DNA from: Symbiodinium natans
Lineage: Eukaryota > Sar > Dinophyceae > Suessiales > Symbiodiniaceae
Assembly: GCA_905221605.1 (NCBI GenBank)
Contig: CAJNDS010002343.1
Location: forward strand, 361,474-425,473
Direction: 5' to 3'
Length of the DNA stretch: 64,000 bases
The notes beneath the pieces were generated by a model. It searched no databases, was not told the DNA's origin, and saw only the letters and a program-made list of their open reading frames with translations. Positions 33,481 to 43,729 of this stretch are shown here, one piece after another. Numbering within the stretch: the first letter of the stretch is position 1; the number at the start of each line of letters is the position of its first letter. The position numbers and the translations under genes are program-made.

Positions 33481-34440
33481 TTGGCAGCCCTACAACCTGG
33501 CGACTCCCTGTTCGCCTTCCTCGACGACCTGTACCTGGTCACGATGCTAGAGCGAGCGCGCGGCGGCGGTGACGTTGTTGCGGGCGCCGTCGAGCGCGAG
33601 GCAGTAGTTGCCGCCAACGTAGGCAAGACCCGGGTCTATCATGCCGCTGGCGGCCCCGCACCTCCCGGCGTCGATGAGCTTGGAAAGAAAGTGTGGCGTG
33701 GCAACAAGCCACTGCCGGAGCGTGGCTTCTTGGCTTTTGGGATCTTTTGGGGTCCCTTTTGGGGGGCACGACGAATATGTCAGGACGCACGCGCAGGTTC
33801 CTGCAGGCCATGCCGCGTCTGCCCGACTTGCAGTGGCGTGGTTGCTCCTGCTGTTCTGCGCTTCGCCGCGGGCGCAGCACTTCTTGCGAAACGAGCTCGC
33901 CGCTGACCGGCGCGCTTGGGAGGCCTGGGCAGAGCGCGTCGCCCCGGCGGCCTACTTGGCTGCGTGGGCGGACGCGTTGCCGATATTGGCACCCCGATGC
34001 CATGCCGCAGAGCGCTGCTTGCAGGAACTCGCGGCAGGTGCGCGAGCAGGCGCGTCTGCTTGCAGGCGGCGGCGGCGGCCGCGGCAGACGCCCTAACCGC
34101 CCAGGGCTGGTTGGACAGGCCAGCCTGGCGAGCGTTTGTCGACAGAGCACGGCCGCCGCCTGAGCCCGCAAATGAGCCGGGTCTTGGGGGATCGGGCTGA
34201 CGACGTGGTGCCGTTCTCGCACTCCACATCTCTTTTCGAGAGCACACGATGTTGGCGTCTTTAACCCCTGACGCCCGAGCCATGTTGCGGTCCCAATCAG
34301 GGCCACATGCGGGGTCTTGACTGAGTGCCATCCCCGCGCACCCAGCAGCCGAGCTCACGCCGGACCTGATGCACCTCGCCCTGCGGCGCCGCCTCCGCCT
34401 CCCCTTGCTGGCGCCGCCGCAGCGCGAGCCAAGTCAAGTC
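33481..34440 (+). pseudogene. LINE reverse-transcriptase fragment, opposite orientation
   Basis: The + strand encodes SLFAFLDDLYLVTMLERARG, NVGKTRVYHAAGG and APPGVDELGKKVWRG in one frame, then WLLLLFCASPRAQHFLRNEL in another. Further on come LTPDARAMLRSQSGPHA and LTPDLMHLALRRRLRLPLL. This is the palm-to-thumb part of a LINE RT with an intact FLDD box but at least two frameshifts. It ends abruptly near 34440. It is related to, but separate from, the minus-strand copies on both sides. Confidence 0.78.
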
Positions 34441-34610
34441 AGGCCTGAAAGCGTTTAGGCAGCCATTTAGGGCTCAGGCAAATCTAGCATTAACTATACA
34501 GAAAAGCGGCGCTCACACGTGCTCCATGAAGGAGAAAAAATCCGTAAGCAGTGTTGACCATCTGCATACCATCTGGCCTCATCTTGGGCTTCAAGTTGCC
34601 AGTTCTCACA

Positions 34611-35400
34611 TCATTTCCATCGACAAAAGTTTTGCAGCATGGAATCCCACTGGTACCTGGGTCGCCCCATGCGACGAGACCAATTCGGAACCCAGTTCAA
34701 AGCACGTCTATCAGCAGGTCGGGAAACCACATATTGCGCAAATCGCCAATAAGAGCGCACGCATCGGTCAGACCATCTGGAAACGTTGCATGCTTGTATC
34801 TGCTCTGAAACACGGCGGTTCCAACCATGCCAGATCACATGCCATTCTGCCGACCAGTCTGTGCCATTTGGTGCGCCAACGACTGCACGCAACATCCGCC
34901 GCTGAGCAACGTCGAGTTTGCGCAAATCCGATTCATACACAGGCCGGTGCGCAGCCGCGAAATATGCAACTGGAAAAATGACAGCCTCAAAATAACGCAG
35001 GCGATCACGCAAGGAAACTTTCTGATCACATAGAAGCCATCGATTGGCGAGAACCGCTTTGATCGCAGCTTGCACATGATGGTCAGTATCAGCTGCATGG
35101 TTGCCCTCCGACTTGGTGCAAAGCAAACATCTCAACCACTTGTGCGGCTTTTCTCTGTTTCATGCATCCAACGACCAAACCAAACCATTTGGCGTTGACA
35201 ACGTCGACGGTGGGTGTGCTTTTGTGGTTAAAACCTTGGTTCTTGTTGGGTTTTAAAAAAGACCCACTGCGGCGACAGTCTGTACAGTTGCATCCAAGAT
35301 CCGGGCAGCTTCGTCACGTGTCATCGCGAACAATAAATTATCGTCAGCAAAGCGCAAGTCAAGCAATTTTGCAAGCCCGTCCCGAAAATCAATTCCCAAG
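34611..35400 (-). pseudogene. Second-type LINE RT fragment with FADD box
   Basis: Reading from 35400 down, the minus strand encodes LRFADDNLLFAMTRDEAARI (catalytic FADD at about 35343-35354) and then a broken stretch. The frame 35135-34611 follows: ANRWLLCDQKVSLRDRLRYF, LDVAQRRMLRAVVGAP and RRMGRPRYQWDSMLQNFC. The FADD box and the RMGRPRxxWD ending are typical of LINE polymerases. Stops between the palm and thumb parts make it a pseudogene. Its 5' edge abuts the C-terminal end of the first-type LINE at about 35405, so one inserted into or recombined with the other. Confidence 0.82.
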
Positions 35401-35409
35401 TGTCCAACA

Positions 35410-35775
35410 TCATTCCGCCAGGCCCAGGACCTGGCGGACGAATCGCTGGCACTCGTCACCCCATCTGCCGCCCACCTCCGCCGCGGCCACGACGAGCCGT
35501 TGCGGACCTCCCCGCAAGAGCTCGGGATATCGCGCGTGTGTGCGGCGGTTCGCGGCCGCCAACGCGGCCCCATCACGCACGTCGGCACCTGGAACTGGGC
35601 GACCCGCTCGCGTCAGGGGCGAGACAAGCGTCGTGTCACAACAGAGTGCCTCACCGCCCGGCGTGGCCCCGTACACCACCAAGTCCAAGCGGCGGCGATC
35701 TGCAGGCGCAACGCCAGGTGCCGTGGTCCGGGCCAGCCACGTCACTTGCACCCACGCGCTCAAGGTCGTGACCAT
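35410..35775 (-). pseudogene. LINE C-terminal domain, downstream half of split copy
   Basis: The minus strand encodes TAPGVAPADRRRLDLVVYGA, TLVSPLTRAGRPVPG, ANRRTHARYPELLRGGPQRL and AAEVGGRWGDECQRFVRQVL. This region lies downstream of the RT in dinoflagellate LINEs. It continues the RT copy at 36020-37050 but is separated from it by the Gag insert at 35780-36000. Confidence 0.78.
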
Positions 35776-35779
35776 TGCT

Positions 35780-36000
35780 GACATGGTCGAGCCAGCCAGG
35801 CCGCGTGCCCGACGCCTGTACGAAATCCTTTCCGGGTTGCTCAAAGGTCGTCCGCTTGCCATGCTAAGATTCATACCGGAGCAGAACGGCTTTGAGCTGT
35901 GGAGGCAGTTGCAGGCGGTGTACGCCCCACGCACGAGGGCACGCAGGCTGGCACTGCTCAGCAAGCCAGTACGTGGACAGGTGGAAAAAGTGTGCGAGAA
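35780..36000 (+). mobile_element. Copia-type Gag fragment nested in a LINE
   Basis: On the + strand a frame encodes ADMVEPARPRARRLYEILSG, LLKGRPLAMLRFIPEQNGFE and LWRQLQAVYAPRTRARRLAL. This resembles the Gag core (UBN2/retrotran-gag type) of Ty1/copia elements. It lies opposite to and between two halves of a minus-strand LINE. An A-rich tract (AAAAAAAAAGAAG) near 36000-36012 marks its 3' side. Confidence 0.7.
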
Positions 36001-36019
36001 AAAAAAAAGAAGCGACGAA

Positions 36020-37050
36020 GTGGTCACCTAACGCGTCGGCCTGTCCTTGGCAGCCGGGAGCTCCGTCGCCTCCTCCGCAATGCAGGGCGGTCAAAGGTAG
36101 CAGGCGGAGGCGTTGCTTGAGGGCAATGTGCATCAAGTTTGGGGCCAGGGTCGCAGCTGCGTCAGCCGGTGTTGCGGCGAGCATGTTGCCCAGACTGAGA
36201 GCGAAAGAGGGCTCGCGCATCGGGCGCCATGGCCGGGAGCAGCTCGCGTTCTCGGAAGGATGTGTGGAGAGCGAAAACAGCGCGTCGTTGCCAGCTCACC
36301 GTCAGTAGCCGGGACCTGGGCCCCATCGGCACATGCCGCCCAGCGAGGCTGCTCCATCCCAACATATCCCAACCAGCCGCGTCTAAGCGCTCCGTAGCCG
36401 CCGCCGCTGCACGCATGCAGGGCGGCGCGGGGACTGCATCGCCTTCGAGCACGCGCACGAGTTGCTGGGCGACGTCGGTGACGTCGTCCCATATCGCGTC
36501 ATCGTGGGCCCGGGCATAAGGGAGGATGTGGTCGGGCGGGATGTTGCGGAGCAAGTGCTGCGCCCGGGGCGACGCGCAGTACACAAGGAGCAGCCACGCG
36601 CACAGGAGATCCGGCAGGAGCGGCAATCGCCGCAGCAACTCGGCCTCGGCGCGCAGGTGCTCTTCGGCCTGGGACGCAACGAAGTCCGGGTGGCCGATCG
36701 GGACGCCGAGTGCGACTAACCCTTGCTGTTCGGGCGGCAAATCCCCCCGCCGGACGTCCGGGCCGAAGGCGGCAGCGTCCGGCGGTGCTGCACTTCCCTG
36801 AGCGTTGTATATTCGTGGCAACGACGCTCGCACCGCGCTCAACCTCACTTGCAACAACACCTCCCAAGTGCCCAGATCGCTCCGGCGTAGTCACGACGTA
36901 AAAAAAAAAAATCGTCGAGAAATGCCAACAGGCGCTCGCCCTGTGCGAGGCGAGCAGCAGCCGCCGCCACGAGCGACTCGTGCTGGCCGACAGGCCTGGC
37001 GCGAGGGGATCTCCCTGCTCGATCCCCTCCGCTTGGACGTGCGGGCATAA
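36020..37050 (-). pseudogene. LINE reverse transcriptase, upstream half of split copy
   Basis: From 37050 downwards the minus strand encodes AEGIEQGDPLAPGL, HESLVAAAAARLAQGERLLA, FLDD, TPERSGHLGGVVASEVERGA, LGVPIGHPDFVASQAEEHLR, LLVYCASPRAQHLLRNIPPD and later APNLMHIALKQRLRLLPLTA. This is a LINE RT palm and thumb. A run of 12 T on the minus strand (36900-36911) directly follows the codons for FLDD and destroys the frame at the active site. Further frameshifts follow. The C-terminal part continues at 35410-35775 beyond the Gag insert. Confidence 0.82.
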
Positions 37051-37246
37051 ATGGCTCGCTATAGGGCAATGTCTTTCCGTGCAGGTCCGCTGTTCGCTCC
37101 GCTCCCACACTTGCTTGATTCACTTTCCTTTGAGAACAGGTCTGCCACCGGAACCCCGCCGCAAGAACGCCTGCATTGTCCGTGCGAACAAATGATTCAA
37201 ATAAGACGGTGAACACTTTACGCTTGTGGACGTCTTGAGCTCAAAA

Positions 37247-37620
37247 ATCCGAAACCCTACACCCTAAACCCTGAACCCAATTGCCTCGCACATAAGGAGA
37301 CAAGGTCTGGGCTTGTTGAAAATTGGGCGGGGCGTTTGGCGTTAGCCTAAACCCTTCAAACCGACATCCTGAAACACCGACGCCCCACCCTTCCCCCCAA
37401 AACAGGCGAATAACTTCAAACTCAAACCTGAAACTGTAAGCCCTATACTTTGCAAACCTCGGAACCGGCAAGCCATAAATCATAAACCCCAACCCTAAAC
37501 CCCAAAACCCCTGAAAACCCTAATGCCCCTAAAACCCTTAAAGCCCTTAGAGCCCTTGGACCCTGCACCCTAAAGCCTAAACCCTGAACCCTAAACACTA
37601 AACACTAAAGCCCCTAACGC
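37247..37620 (+). repeat. Degenerate telomere-like repeats
   Basis: Scattered CCCTAAACCCTGAACCC words, CCCTAATGCCCC, CCCTAAAGCC and similar variants suggest an old array of CCCTAAA repeats mixed with unique sequence. Confidence 0.7.
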
Positions 37621-37709
37621 CCCACGCATTCCTTAGCTGCACTGGTCGAAGCGGGACTTGGCAGGTTGGGGGCCGAGGCCGCTGCGAGGCCTGTGGGTTC
37701 AGTGTTTGG

Positions 37710-37765
37710 GGCTTCGGGTTCTGGGTTTAGGGTTTAGGGTTTAGGGTTTAGGGTTTAGGGGTTTT
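37710..37765 (-). repeat. Interstitial telomere-like array, reversed orientation (TTTAGGG)n
   Basis: About five TTTAGGG units lie on the + strand, opposite in sense to the CCCTAAA tracts just upstream. Confidence 0.9.
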
Positions 37766-38119
37766 AGGAATTAAGGTTTAAAGCCTAGGGTCGCGCGCAG
37801 AGGGCCTTTTTTCTCTTGATGCAGCGGCTCCCCCGCATCTCCCCCCCACCCCATCACCCCCGCGCCAATCTCCCCCGCCCCCCTCCGCCCCCGGGTTTGT
37901 CGGATTGCTGGCTTAATTTTACTTCCTGATGCACCTGTCTTGCATGCACGTTCGGGATCCATCCGAGGCCAAATTGGCGGTGCAGGAAGTCAAGAAGCAG
38001 GCTTCTCGTTGTGATTTTATGCTTGTAGGGTGCCTGTTTGTTGAGCGTTCGGAGGGGACTGCTTACCCACAGGCCCCAGCCCGTCTTAGCTGCAGGTTCG
38101 CTAAAGAAAGTAAGCACAA

Positions 38120-38266
38120 TGGGAACCTTTACTGAGTACTGATGGGCAGTAATGTGCAAAAACCATACTCGGGCCAACCATGGCTAACGAGACACTGTCG
38201 AGGTGCAAGCCATGGCGCCCGCACGAGCCTCAATGTTTTCCAGCTTTTCGGCAGACAGCCTGAGGA
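38120..38266 (+). repeat. Dispersed FGRQPED unit, left (5') half
   Basis: The segment matches 20262-20446: GAGTACTGATGG, AATGTGCAAAAACC, CCAACCATGGCTAACGAGAC, CCATGGCGCCCGCACGAGCC and CTTTTCGGCAGACAGCC. Similarity stops at GCCTGAGGA (38258-38266). The unit resumes at GCCTGAGGA (48430-48438). Confidence 0.8.
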
Positions 38267-38272
38267 TCAGGG

Positions 38273-38345
38273 GCTCCTCCTCCTCCTCCTCCTCCTCCTC
38301 CGCCTCCTCCGCCGCTTCCTCCTCCTCCTCCTCCTCGTCGTTGTC
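38273..38345 (+). repeat. (TCC)n microsatellite
   Basis: CTCCTCCTCC repeats with CGCC and CGTCGTTGTCG interruptions lie just after the truncated dispersed unit. Confidence 0.9.
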
Positions 38346-38449
38346 GTCCGTCGCATGTAAGATTCTTTGTTTTGAGCCTTGAAGCCGAATGGCTCCGTGG
38401 AGCAGGTGTAAACGCAAGCAACAAAAAGCAGACGGAGAAACAGTTTGGG

Positions 38450-38453
38450 GTAC
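38450..38453. other. Target-site duplication GTAC, left copy
   Basis: GTAC immediately precedes the left LTR; the matching GTAC is at 47169-47172. Confidence 0.75.
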
Positions 38454-38671
38454 GGGGGGCAACCGAAGGAGGACAGGGAACAAAACAGTCAACCCCAACA
38501 GAAACCCTTGATTCCCCTGGAACAACCAACCACAAACCAACCCAAAACCCAAAGAGACACTTTTTCTCAGGGCGCATTGCCCAAGTTTCTTGAGCCAAAA
38601 TGATACCGGGTACATTGACCCTTTATCCTTTAACACCAACGCTTTTCCTCAATACAAACTGCAGCTCCGCA
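38454..38671 (-). repeat. 3' LTR of the retroelement
   Basis: This 218-bp copy matches 46950-47168. On the minus strand it begins TGCGGAGCTGCAG and ends in a C run. It carries the spliced-leader-like sequence at 38589-38602. Confidence 0.92.
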
Positions 38672-39045
38672 CGCCCCCTGTCCTAGGATTTCCTAGGACA
38701 CAAACTGGAGGTGCAGACTTTTGGCCAAAAACTGCCATTAAGGCAGCAGCCAGCTGCTTGGAATGCAAGTTGTGGTTTTACGTCATCCAGGACGAATTTA
38801 TAGCGCATTGGCTAAACACCTTTTACCATAGAGAATCTTTTACCACCATGATTCTCTTGTCATTGAAGACTCTCAGCCTTCTTCACCACGAACCGTGGTC
38901 TTCGCTACGCAAAAAGCTGTACACTCTCTACTATCAGGGATTTCCATACCCTTAATAGTAACCACCATACTTCCAGCACATTAGCCGTTCCCGCGCACTT
39001 GTCTTCAGAAAGAGAAAAACCCATTCCCTCATCAATACCATCCAG

Positions 39046-40194
39046 TCATCCCTTCTTCTTCTTCCGATGGGCATCGATGCTTAGGTGAAGTCGCAGCAAA
39101 ACGGATTCCAGGTCCGACACTGTAAGAACAGGATCTTGCACACACCTTTGAATTGAGGATACCAACCCCTCTCTCTTCGCGTCCTCAATTGCTTGGCAGG
39201 ATTGTCCCAGTTCTGCATTAACAGTGGTAGATGACTGCGCATCTACTTCAGAAGGGCGATCCTTCTCATCAGGACCTTCCACCACTACCACCTCTTCCTT
39301 CTTGGGGCTTTGACTTTTCTCTTTCTTTTTCGTCTTTCCCGAGACGCTTGCCTTGGTGCGCATTCTCGAAGAGGCCTTTTCCCCTCCAGATACCACCGCA
39401 TTGGATGATGATCCACCCTTTTCAATGTTAACTGGCATCTTCTTCGGCTTTGGAACCAGAAGGGTGTATGGATCCTCACTTGCAGCAGTTTTCCTCTTCT
39501 TTTTGGCCATTTTCACCTCTTCCTCAACGGCAACATCCGTCTCCGAAGTTCCAACCACCTCCTTTTTGGCAGGATTATCCTTACTGGACTCCCTTTCTAG
39601 GGACCTCTTTTTGTCCCTTTTTGGATCTCTCTCTTCTTTCATATTGGCTCGCTGGAACCATATCCTCAACTCATCGATCCACTCTTCAACCTCCACCAGT
39701 GGAATCTCATATGACTTCACTATCTCGTGAAGTTCCAATGAAGACAGCATGCCAGTAGTCCATGTACACCATTCTGCGTCCCTTTGGTCAGCATCTCCAT
39801 TGAACTTTAAAAGTTTAAACACCGGATCCGCTTCCGCGCGGGCCAAATCTGACATACCATCAGACATGTAAGAAATTGCCTCCATCAGCAATTCTATCAT
39901 CCGGGTGTCGTCGTCGTACCCCATCAAATCCTCATCATCTTCATCATACCGTTCAGGAGAAATTTCCTTTCCTCCACTTCTTGTACCAGTACTCCTCCGC
40001 GGACCATCCCTTGGGGGCGTCCTTGGAGACCTTGGCCTCTGTTCATCCGGCGGACCACCATGTTCAAAGACACAACCGTCCCCATGACGGCACTTCCCAG
40101 ACCGAGCAAACTGGATACACCTTACACCAGTTGCATCGTGAGAGAACTTGCAGTCCTCTCCAGCGTAGCAGTGTCCACATAGTATTTGCACCAA
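39046..40194 (-). CDS. Retroelement ORF6: CCCH zinc-finger protein, Lys-rich tail
   Basis: It opens with the second part of a split finger (CGHCYAGEDCKFSHD) and then a full CCCH finger (RCIQFARSGKCRHGDGCVFEH). A charged region follows (DEDLMGYDDDTRMIELLMEA), then long Lys/Glu/Ser-rich stretches ending HRKKKKG and TGA at 39046-39048. It is the last frame before the 3' LTR. No polymerase or integrase motif is present. Confidence 0.65.
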   Translation of the reverse strand: MVQILCGHCYAGEDCKFSHDATGVRCIQFARSGKCRHGDGCVFEHGGPPDEQRPRSPRTPPRDGPRRSTGTRSGGKEISPERYDEDDEDLMGYDDDTRMIELLMEAISYMSDGMSDLARAEADPVFKLLKFNGDADQRDAEWCTWTTGMLSSLELHEIVKSYEIPLVEVEEWIDELRIWFQRANMKEERDPKRDKKRSLERESSKDNPAKKEVVGTSETDVAVEEEVKMAKKKRKTAASEDPYTLLVPKPKKMPVNIEKGGSSSNAVVSGGEKASSRMRTKASVSGKTKKKEKSQSPKKEEVVVVEGPDEKDRPSEVDAQSSTTVNAELGQSCQAIEDAKREGLVSSIQRCVQDPVLTVSDLESVLLRLHLSIDAHRKKKKG

Positions 40195-41210
40195 TACGAT
40201 TGCAGCACCACATCGTCATTGGAATGAATAAACTTGCAGTTCTCACCAAACTTGCAGCGATTGTTCCCTTTTGCAAACCAATAGCAGATACCTTGTCTCC
40301 TTTTTGACAAACGTTCTGCTTCAAGACGGTCCATCGAACAATCCCGCACTACATGGACATTGCCATGATCTGGAGAACTACCTTTAGCACCCAAGGTGCT
40401 ATCAATGTTTGATGCATCAAGAACAGCTGGAAAACCTGGTCTTGGTCCTATCACCTTCATGATTGGTTTCCCACCAGCTCCTGAGCCATTCTGAGACGAT
40501 CCAAAAACATTGAACGCTTTCAAGAAGGCCTTTCTAGTGCCGATCTTCCGCACCTTTTTGATTAGATGATTCATTGCTCCAACCTTGGATCCAGATACAT
40601 TTGAACGACACAACCTCCTATACCCAGCTCTATATCCCTTTTTCCAAAGAGCCATAAGAATTCTAGAGGCAGTAACATTCTCCACCTCTACCCTTTCGGA
40701 CTGTCCCTCACTTTCCGGAACAAACCCATTCAATGCATCCATATCTGAAGACCTTTCCATCTTTTTTGACATCACTTCGTCAAGATAATCTTCAGAGATC
40801 CAGGGTAAATTCCTCTTAGAGGAAAAATCGTCACCATTGTCCGGTCCTTCACCAGGATACCCCTTCGTGCTGTCAAAGATCCTACCCGTAGTGCGGTCCT
40901 GCATAGAGAAATCCCAGTTGGAAGCGACACGAGAATACACCGACCACAAGAACATTCTGGTGCCAGCCAATCTTGATGAACCACTGGATGTCTCCTCTTC
41001 TGGAGAAACTTCTGGCGCTTTGCCATCACTTCCAGTGTCACCAATTGTCTCACTTCCAGCATCTTCGATGGGAATAGGGGATTCATTGATCCCTTGTTCA
41101 AACACCGCATCTTGCTGTTCGGGGATCTCCAGCACCATCCCTGAAGGATCCACTTCCTCATCAGCATCGTCGTCCATCCTCTTCCAGAGAACCTCCAATT
41201 GGATCAGCAC
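40122..41210 (-). CDS. Retroelement ORF5: CCCH zinc-finger protein
   Basis: The acidic N-terminal part leads into a basic helical segment (ILMALWKKGYRAGYRRLCRS). Near residues 310-335 is a CCCH finger, CYWFAKGNNRCKFGENCKFI followed by H. The frame then enters WCKYY, the beginning of another finger, but loses it. The rest of that finger is read in ORF6's phase. Confidence 0.65.
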   Translation of the reverse strand: MLIQLEVLWKRMDDDADEEVDPSGMVLEIPEQQDAVFEQGINESPIPIEDAGSETIGDTGSDGKAPEVSPEEETSSGSSRLAGTRMFLWSVYSRVASNWDFSMQDRTTGRIFDSTKGYPGEGPDNGDDFSSKRNLPWISEDYLDEVMSKKMERSSDMDALNGFVPESEGQSERVEVENVTASRILMALWKKGYRAGYRRLCRSNVSGSKVGAMNHLIKKVRKIGTRKAFLKAFNVFGSSQNGSGAGGKPIMKVIGPRPGFPAVLDASNIDSTLGAKGSSPDHGNVHVVRDCSMDRLEAERLSKRRQGICYWFAKGNNRCKFGENCKFIHSNDDVVLQSYWCKYYVDTATLERTASSLTMQLV

Positions 41211-42900
41211 AAGTCGCCGCCTGAAGGAACTCCATCATTTGGTCCCTCCCGCGCTGCCAGAGAAATTCTGAATTCACCACCAACCCTTGGCCTCCTAGGG
41301 TAAGGAACGGAGCAACCAGGTTGGCTACCCTCGCCATAAGTTCCACATGAACTTCCATGCCTGGACTGCGACTCCAATCGTAGGCTATTGCCTCCATAGC
41401 AGTTCCAAACTTTTCAGTATTTCTGAATTCCCTTTTTAGGCCAGGAGATAGCAGTGCACCCATCACCGAAAGAGGATAATTTCCCACCACCGGCAAGCAC
41501 GGATCTTCATGGAACGAATGATGCAAATCTCCGTAATGTCCTTGATCTCTCCTTTGAAAAAGGAGTCTCCCAGTGTTCAACTGGGCATTCAGTTCATCCA
41601 CTTGAACCATTTCAGCACATATCCTCTGCGCTGCAGTCGCTATTGCCGGCCAGATGGCACGATCGGTTAAACCGCGACGCGTAACCCAATCAGTTGTTGG
41701 CGACTGAATCAGCTTTCGTGGGTCATACGCCATAACCACCAATGTACCATCATCCATTCTCTGGTCAGCATCGTCTTCCAGTGCCAGGTTCAAATCCTGT
41801 TCGCTTGCACCTTCGGATGACATGCTAATAACCAAATTTCGATCCATTTTATTGGACCCCTTCTGATAGTCCTTTTGCCCCACAGGCAACTTGCCGACAG
41901 CAACCTTCCAGTAAATCCGATTCAGAAGGCCTTTGGTAAGCAATTGCTGATGGCCCTTCTTCACCGGAAGAACATCCAATATTTTCGTACCATCACCACG
42001 GAGTTCATTGCTCCCGCCTTCTCCTTCTTTTTGTTCAGTCTCCTCGCCAGGAATTTGTACTGCTCCTTCCAGCGCCGTCTCCTGTCCAGCCACATCTTGC
42101 CCAGGTAGAACTTGAGCGCTTTCAGATACGTTCACCTGTCCAGCAACACCTTGCCCAGGAAACACCTCATCCGTGGAGCCCGCCGCCAGCGAACCAACTA
42201 TAACTGAGCCATCCCTTGCTCTTTTTTGAGACTGCTCAGTTCGACGAGAAGGTTGTGGTAGCGAAAAAACTTGAGAAGTCACTTCTTGGCGGGTCTCCCC
42301 CCGCGACGCTTTGTCGCGCTCTTCGCCAAGGTGAACCGATTTTTTCTGCCCATCATTGGAGCTTGAAGAACCAGCAAGTGGAACATTGCCACTTGACTTA
42401 GTTCTTTGTGAATCCCTTTCTCGCAAAAAGGTTTCCCACAGGTGTCGCACGCTATTGGTTTCTTCCTCGCTTGAGTCACCTGAGGAATCAGCATAGGAGA
42501 CCAGAGCTCCCGTCTGATCATCATCATCCACCACATCTGCCCACGCTCTGCTGAATGGATACGACAAACCACCACGAGGCTTTACCGGTTCCAGTGGCTT
42601 CGGCTTTTCCACCACCTCCGCTGGCTGCACACGTCGATGTGAGCGAGAGCGTGGCACCAGTCGCACCTGTTTCCGATCCAGCAAGGGCCTTCCCCTTCTA
42701 ACAGGGTTTGATCTTGACCTACCCGCCTTTGTTGGCGGGTTCACCGGTGGCATTCCAACTCCCACCAATCGCAACTTCTGCACGCACAGCGGGGACCTCT
42801 GCGCAAGCGTCCAAGCGTCACGGTACTTGCCTGTGTCGAAAATCTCTCGATAAGACCCTCGCGGCATCTCCTTTGTACCAGGACCCTCAGCTTCACGCAC
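41161..42900 (-). CDS. Retroelement ORF4: unrecognised, mostly disordered
   Basis: The 579-residue frame starts with a GTG overlapping the end of ORF3. The first 130 residues are Arg/Pro rich (LLDRKQVRLVPRSRSHRRVQ). The middle is Ser/Glu/Gln rich with tandem-like FPGQGVAGQ and LPGQDVAGQ phrases. The last third looks globular (PTTDWVTRRGLTDRAIWPAI, HVELMARVANLVAPFLTLGG). I recognise no domain. It overlaps the start of ORF5 by about 50 bases. Confidence 0.55.
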   Translation of the reverse strand: MREAEGPGTKEMPRGSYREIFDTGKYRDAWTLAQRSPLCVQKLRLVGVGMPPVNPPTKAGRSRSNPVRRGRPLLDRKQVRLVPRSRSHRRVQPAEVVEKPKPLEPVKPRGGLSYPFSRAWADVVDDDDQTGALVSYADSSGDSSEEETNSVRHLWETFLRERDSQRTKSSGNVPLAGSSSSNDGQKKSVHLGEERDKASRGETRQEVTSQVFSLPQPSRRTEQSQKRARDGSVIVGSLAAGSTDEVFPGQGVAGQVNVSESAQVLPGQDVAGQETALEGAVQIPGEETEQKEGEGGSNELRGDGTKILDVLPVKKGHQQLLTKGLLNRIYWKVAVGKLPVGQKDYQKGSNKMDRNLVISMSSEGASEQDLNLALEDDADQRMDDGTLVVMAYDPRKLIQSPTTDWVTRRGLTDRAIWPAIATAAQRICAEMVQVDELNAQLNTGRLLFQRRDQGHYGDLHHSFHEDPCLPVVGNYPLSVMGALLSPGLKREFRNTEKFGTAMEAIAYDWSRSPGMEVHVELMARVANLVAPFLTLGGQGLVVNSEFLWQRGRDQMMEFLQAATCADPIGGSLEEDGRRC

Positions 42901-43729
42901 CTGAGATAGTTCTCACCCCACCTCTTCCAGCTTCACGGCTTCCAGAAGATTGCTCCACGCGTACCGATGCGTTGGTAGAAACAGCCACATCCGGCGACAT
43001 TGGCCGGTAATGGACACCACCCACCAATTGCAGAATTTTGCAGGCCGTCACCTTGTTAACCCCTTTTTCCACCAAATCCTCTGCGAAGATATACTCTTGT
43101 AGCTCCTTGACATTGGTCACACCAAGCTTGATCATCACGTCACTTACGTGAGGTGTATACACCCACAAGTGTTGGTTGCGAGCCATCCAATTTTCTATTG
43201 GCTCTTCTGGATTCTGAAGACGTACAGTGGTAGACTCTGCCACCGAATCCTTTTGTACATCTCCATCTGCTCCATCCAGCGTATCAACCTCACCTGCTTT
43301 CTTTGACACATTGGTCATTTGCAACGCTTGTGGTGCTGAGGAGGATGAAGATTCAGCTCCCCCACTTGCAGGTGGCTGAAAAATACTCCTGTCCGAAATC
43401 TCCAATCCTCTCTCTCTTTCAAACCGGACCTGATTGGCCACATGTACCGAATGTTTCAGGTGCGCCAGCCGCTCATCTGTCATCTCGTCGTGGGAAAATC
43501 TGCAAGAATTGAACCGCTTACGGCACTGTCCTCTGAGGTAATAATCGAAACAGCAATGGTGGAACCCTGCGTCCCGTAGTGCCTTCCTGGAAGCATTGTC
43601 CCAAGCTTTGCCGGGTTCCCAAGTCCCTTCCAATGCTACTTCATCGTCGTGAAGATACCTGCATGAACTCCCATACTTACAACCACCTTGATTGTAATAC
43701 AGACACAGCCGACTTTTTGGCTCACCCAA
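42893..43729 (-). CDS. Retroelement ORF3: two CCCH zinc fingers
   Basis: The frame listed from a TTG-type start is open a little further upstream. Finger one is CLYYNQGGCKYGSSCRYLHD (C-x7-C-x5-C-x3-H). Finger two is CCFDYYLRGQCRKRFNSCRF followed by SHDE, with longer spacings. A Ser-rich linker and a compact region near the end follow (WMARNQHLWVYTPHVSDVMI, VTNVKELQEYIFAEDLVEKG). CCCH fingers usually bind RNA. It ends with TGA at 42893-42895, where ORF4 begins in another phase. Confidence 0.7.
   Translation of the reverse strand: MGEPKSRLCLYYNQGGCKYGSSCRYLHDDEVALEGTWEPGKAWDNASRKALRDAGFHHCCFDYYLRGQCRKRFNSCRFSHDEMTDERLAHLKHSVHVANQVRFERERGLEISDRSIFQPPASGGAESSSSSAPQALQMTNVSKKAGEVDTLDGADGDVQKDSVAESTTVRLQNPEEPIENWMARNQHLWVYTPHVSDVMIKLGVTNVKELQEYIFAEDLVEKGVNKVTACKILQLVGGVHYRPMSPDVAVSTNASVRVEQSSGSREAGRGGVRTISGA

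Noticed and set aside
38590-38955. A + strand gene starting in the LTR
   Set aside because: The frame begins inside the LTR and covers the antisense of the element's 3' region; no motif or splice support.
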